Part shown: piece after piece, positions 19,641 to 20,498 of the stretch | Layout: every line of letters starts with the position of its first letter | How positions within the stretch are numbered: position 1 is the first letter of the stretch | Virus record (IMG/VR): IMGVR_UViG_3300032360_000064 | Coordinates: 1-20,498 of that record | Length of the DNA: 20,498 bases | Reading direction: 5' to 3' (one strand) | Source of the DNA: a virus | Position numbers and translations under genes: made by a program | The notes under the pieces: generated by a model | Databases searched by the model: none | The model's input: the letters and a program-made list of their open reading frames with translations, nothing else | What the model was told of the DNA's origin: nothing

Positions 19641-20498
19641 TCATGATGACTCTAGCGCATCAACCCGTGCCCGCAGGAACTGGCACTCAGCTATCAGGAT
19701 CGGCACAATCTTCGAGTAGTCCAGCGCAGCGGCGACATATGTTTCGTCTTCGTCTGCCGTGGCAGGCTCAACAGACGGAGCGTTGACAATGCTTTCAGGC
19801 AGAACGTCGATCGCTTCTTGAGCGAACAACCCGATCTGGTCGGTGACTGTTCCCTCGTTCCAGTCGAAGTCGTGGACTTGGAGCGTGTCCATAATGGACC
19901 CGATCCGTTCCTCAGTTACCAGGCCGTTGTCGGTCTTTAGGGTGGCGTCGGAGGTTGTCGAGAAATTGACCGACGCTGAACCCGTGCCACGAACTGATCC
20001 GATGGTGGAGCCGTTGCCTCGCCTGAACAGAATCCAATAGTCGCCCGTGCCAGGGTTGGTACTGTTGCCCGACGCTCCGATCTGGATAACGCCTCCTGTT
20101 CGGTTGCCTGTACTAACATCCAGTTGGTTCCAGAAGTTGAACGCTGTCCGAGATGCGGTGACCGAGAACTGGCGAGCACTGACCAAAGTGCCGACGCCGA
20201 CGCGCCCGTCACCATCGACGGTCATACGAGTACTACCGTTGGTGCGTAACGAAATGTCATGGTCAGTATCAGTTTCCAGATACAGTCCGCCTTGCTTATT
20301 CTCGATCTGTAGCAGTCCGCCGCCCGTAGCAGGGAATCCCATACTGCCCGCCAAAGCGCCTCCAGCGTAGAGTTGAATCCGTGCGTTGATCGCGCCGCCA
20401 ACCGTGCCGCCAGTGTCATCTAAGCGTAGTGTAGCCTCGGTAGCGTTGGCGAGGTGGAGCAGTTTGTTGGGCGACGTGGTGCCGATACCGACCTTGCC
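19641..20498 (-). CDS. Tail fibre/spike C-terminal part with S74 self-cleaving chaperone domain (N-terminus outside window)
   Basis: The frame stays open to the window edge; an internal TTG at 20354 is not the true start. The visible 285 residues include two fibre motifs, GKVGIGTTSP at the edge and GRVGVGTLVSA, typical of beta-helical or triple-stranded fibres. From FSTTSDATLKTD on (about residue 180), the sequence matches the peptidase S74 intramolecular chaperone: TSD with the cleavage serine, a nearby lysine, GLFAQEAIDVLPE, then DYSKIVPILIAECQFLRARV. The chaperone folds the trimer and then cuts itself off. The fibre likely binds the host surface. The S74 assignment is firm; the fibre N-terminus and its virion anchor are not visible. 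Confidence 0.88.
   Translation of the reverse strand, partial: GKVGIGTTSPNKLLHLANATEATLRLDDTGGTVGGAINARIQLYAGGALAGSMGFPATGGGLLQIENKQGGLYLETDTDHDISLRTNGSTRMTVDGDGRVGVGTLVSARQFSVTASRTAFNFWNQLDVSTGNRTGGVIQIGASGNSTNPGTGDYWILFRRGNGSTIGSVRGTGSASVNFSTTSDATLKTDNGLVTEERIGSIMDTLQVHDFDWNEGTVTDQIGLFAQEAIDVLPESIVNAPSVEPATADEDETYVAAALDYSKIVPILIAECQFLRARVDALESS

Noticed and set aside
1-20498. tRNA genes, CRISPR arrays, integrase or attachment sites
   Set aside because: None seen on reading both strands; no integrase motif, no regular spaced repeats, no cloverleaf recognised. A tRNA scan was not possible here.

Overview
This window looks like part of a tailed-phage genome, or a phage contig from a metagenome. 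It holds no rRNA, tRNA, insertion sequence or CRISPR array that I can see. Genes are packed tightly, with ATGA, TGATG and 4-14 nt overlaps and frequent AAGGAG-type ribosome binding sites. Positions 1-9923 are read entirely rightward and 9920-20498 entirely leftward. Base composition is moderately GC-rich (not computed). A GP88-family protein, a small protein ending in a CGAKVWIET-type motif and an endolysin made of a PGRP amidase plus a peptidoglycan-binding domain all recall actinobacterial phages. An actinobacterial host is therefore a reasonable but unproven inference.

Rightward arm. It opens with the 3' end of a DUF932-type gene (1-483). A long run of mostly small accessory genes follows (575-5114), many with CxxC pairs suggesting zinc ribbons, including a 28-codon single-membrane-span peptide and the larger GP88-like protein. 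This run ends with a helix-turn-helix protein. A 151-nt non-coding segment (5115-5265) then carries tandem hairpins, CAGTAC repeats and an anti-Shine-Dalgarno sequence in a hairpin loop. Behind it lies the DNA-metabolism operon: Cas4/RecB-like nuclease, a possible ssDNA-binding protein, a DnaB-type helicase core, an archaeo-eukaryotic-type primase, a RusA resolvase, a PD-(D/E)XK-like nuclease and a sigma-region-4-like DNA-binding protein. No DNA polymerase is in the window.

Leftward arm, in transcription order. It begins with a tail fibre ending in an S74 self-cleaving chaperone domain (open at the window edge), then a 49-residue acidic protein. Three probable internal virion or ejection proteins of 151, 551 and 1954 residues follow, in an order resembling T7 gp14-gp15-gp16. 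Last comes the lysis module: endolysin, 54-residue protein, 18-residue Lys/Pro peptide, two-span holin and a 107-residue acidic protein. The two arms converge at a single CTAG that provides both stop codons.

The layout suggests a podovirus-like phage with separate early/replication and late structural/lysis transcription units. The most notable points are an ADP-ribosyltransferase-like segment inside the giant virion protein, the structured leader before the replication operon, and the string of very small genes.
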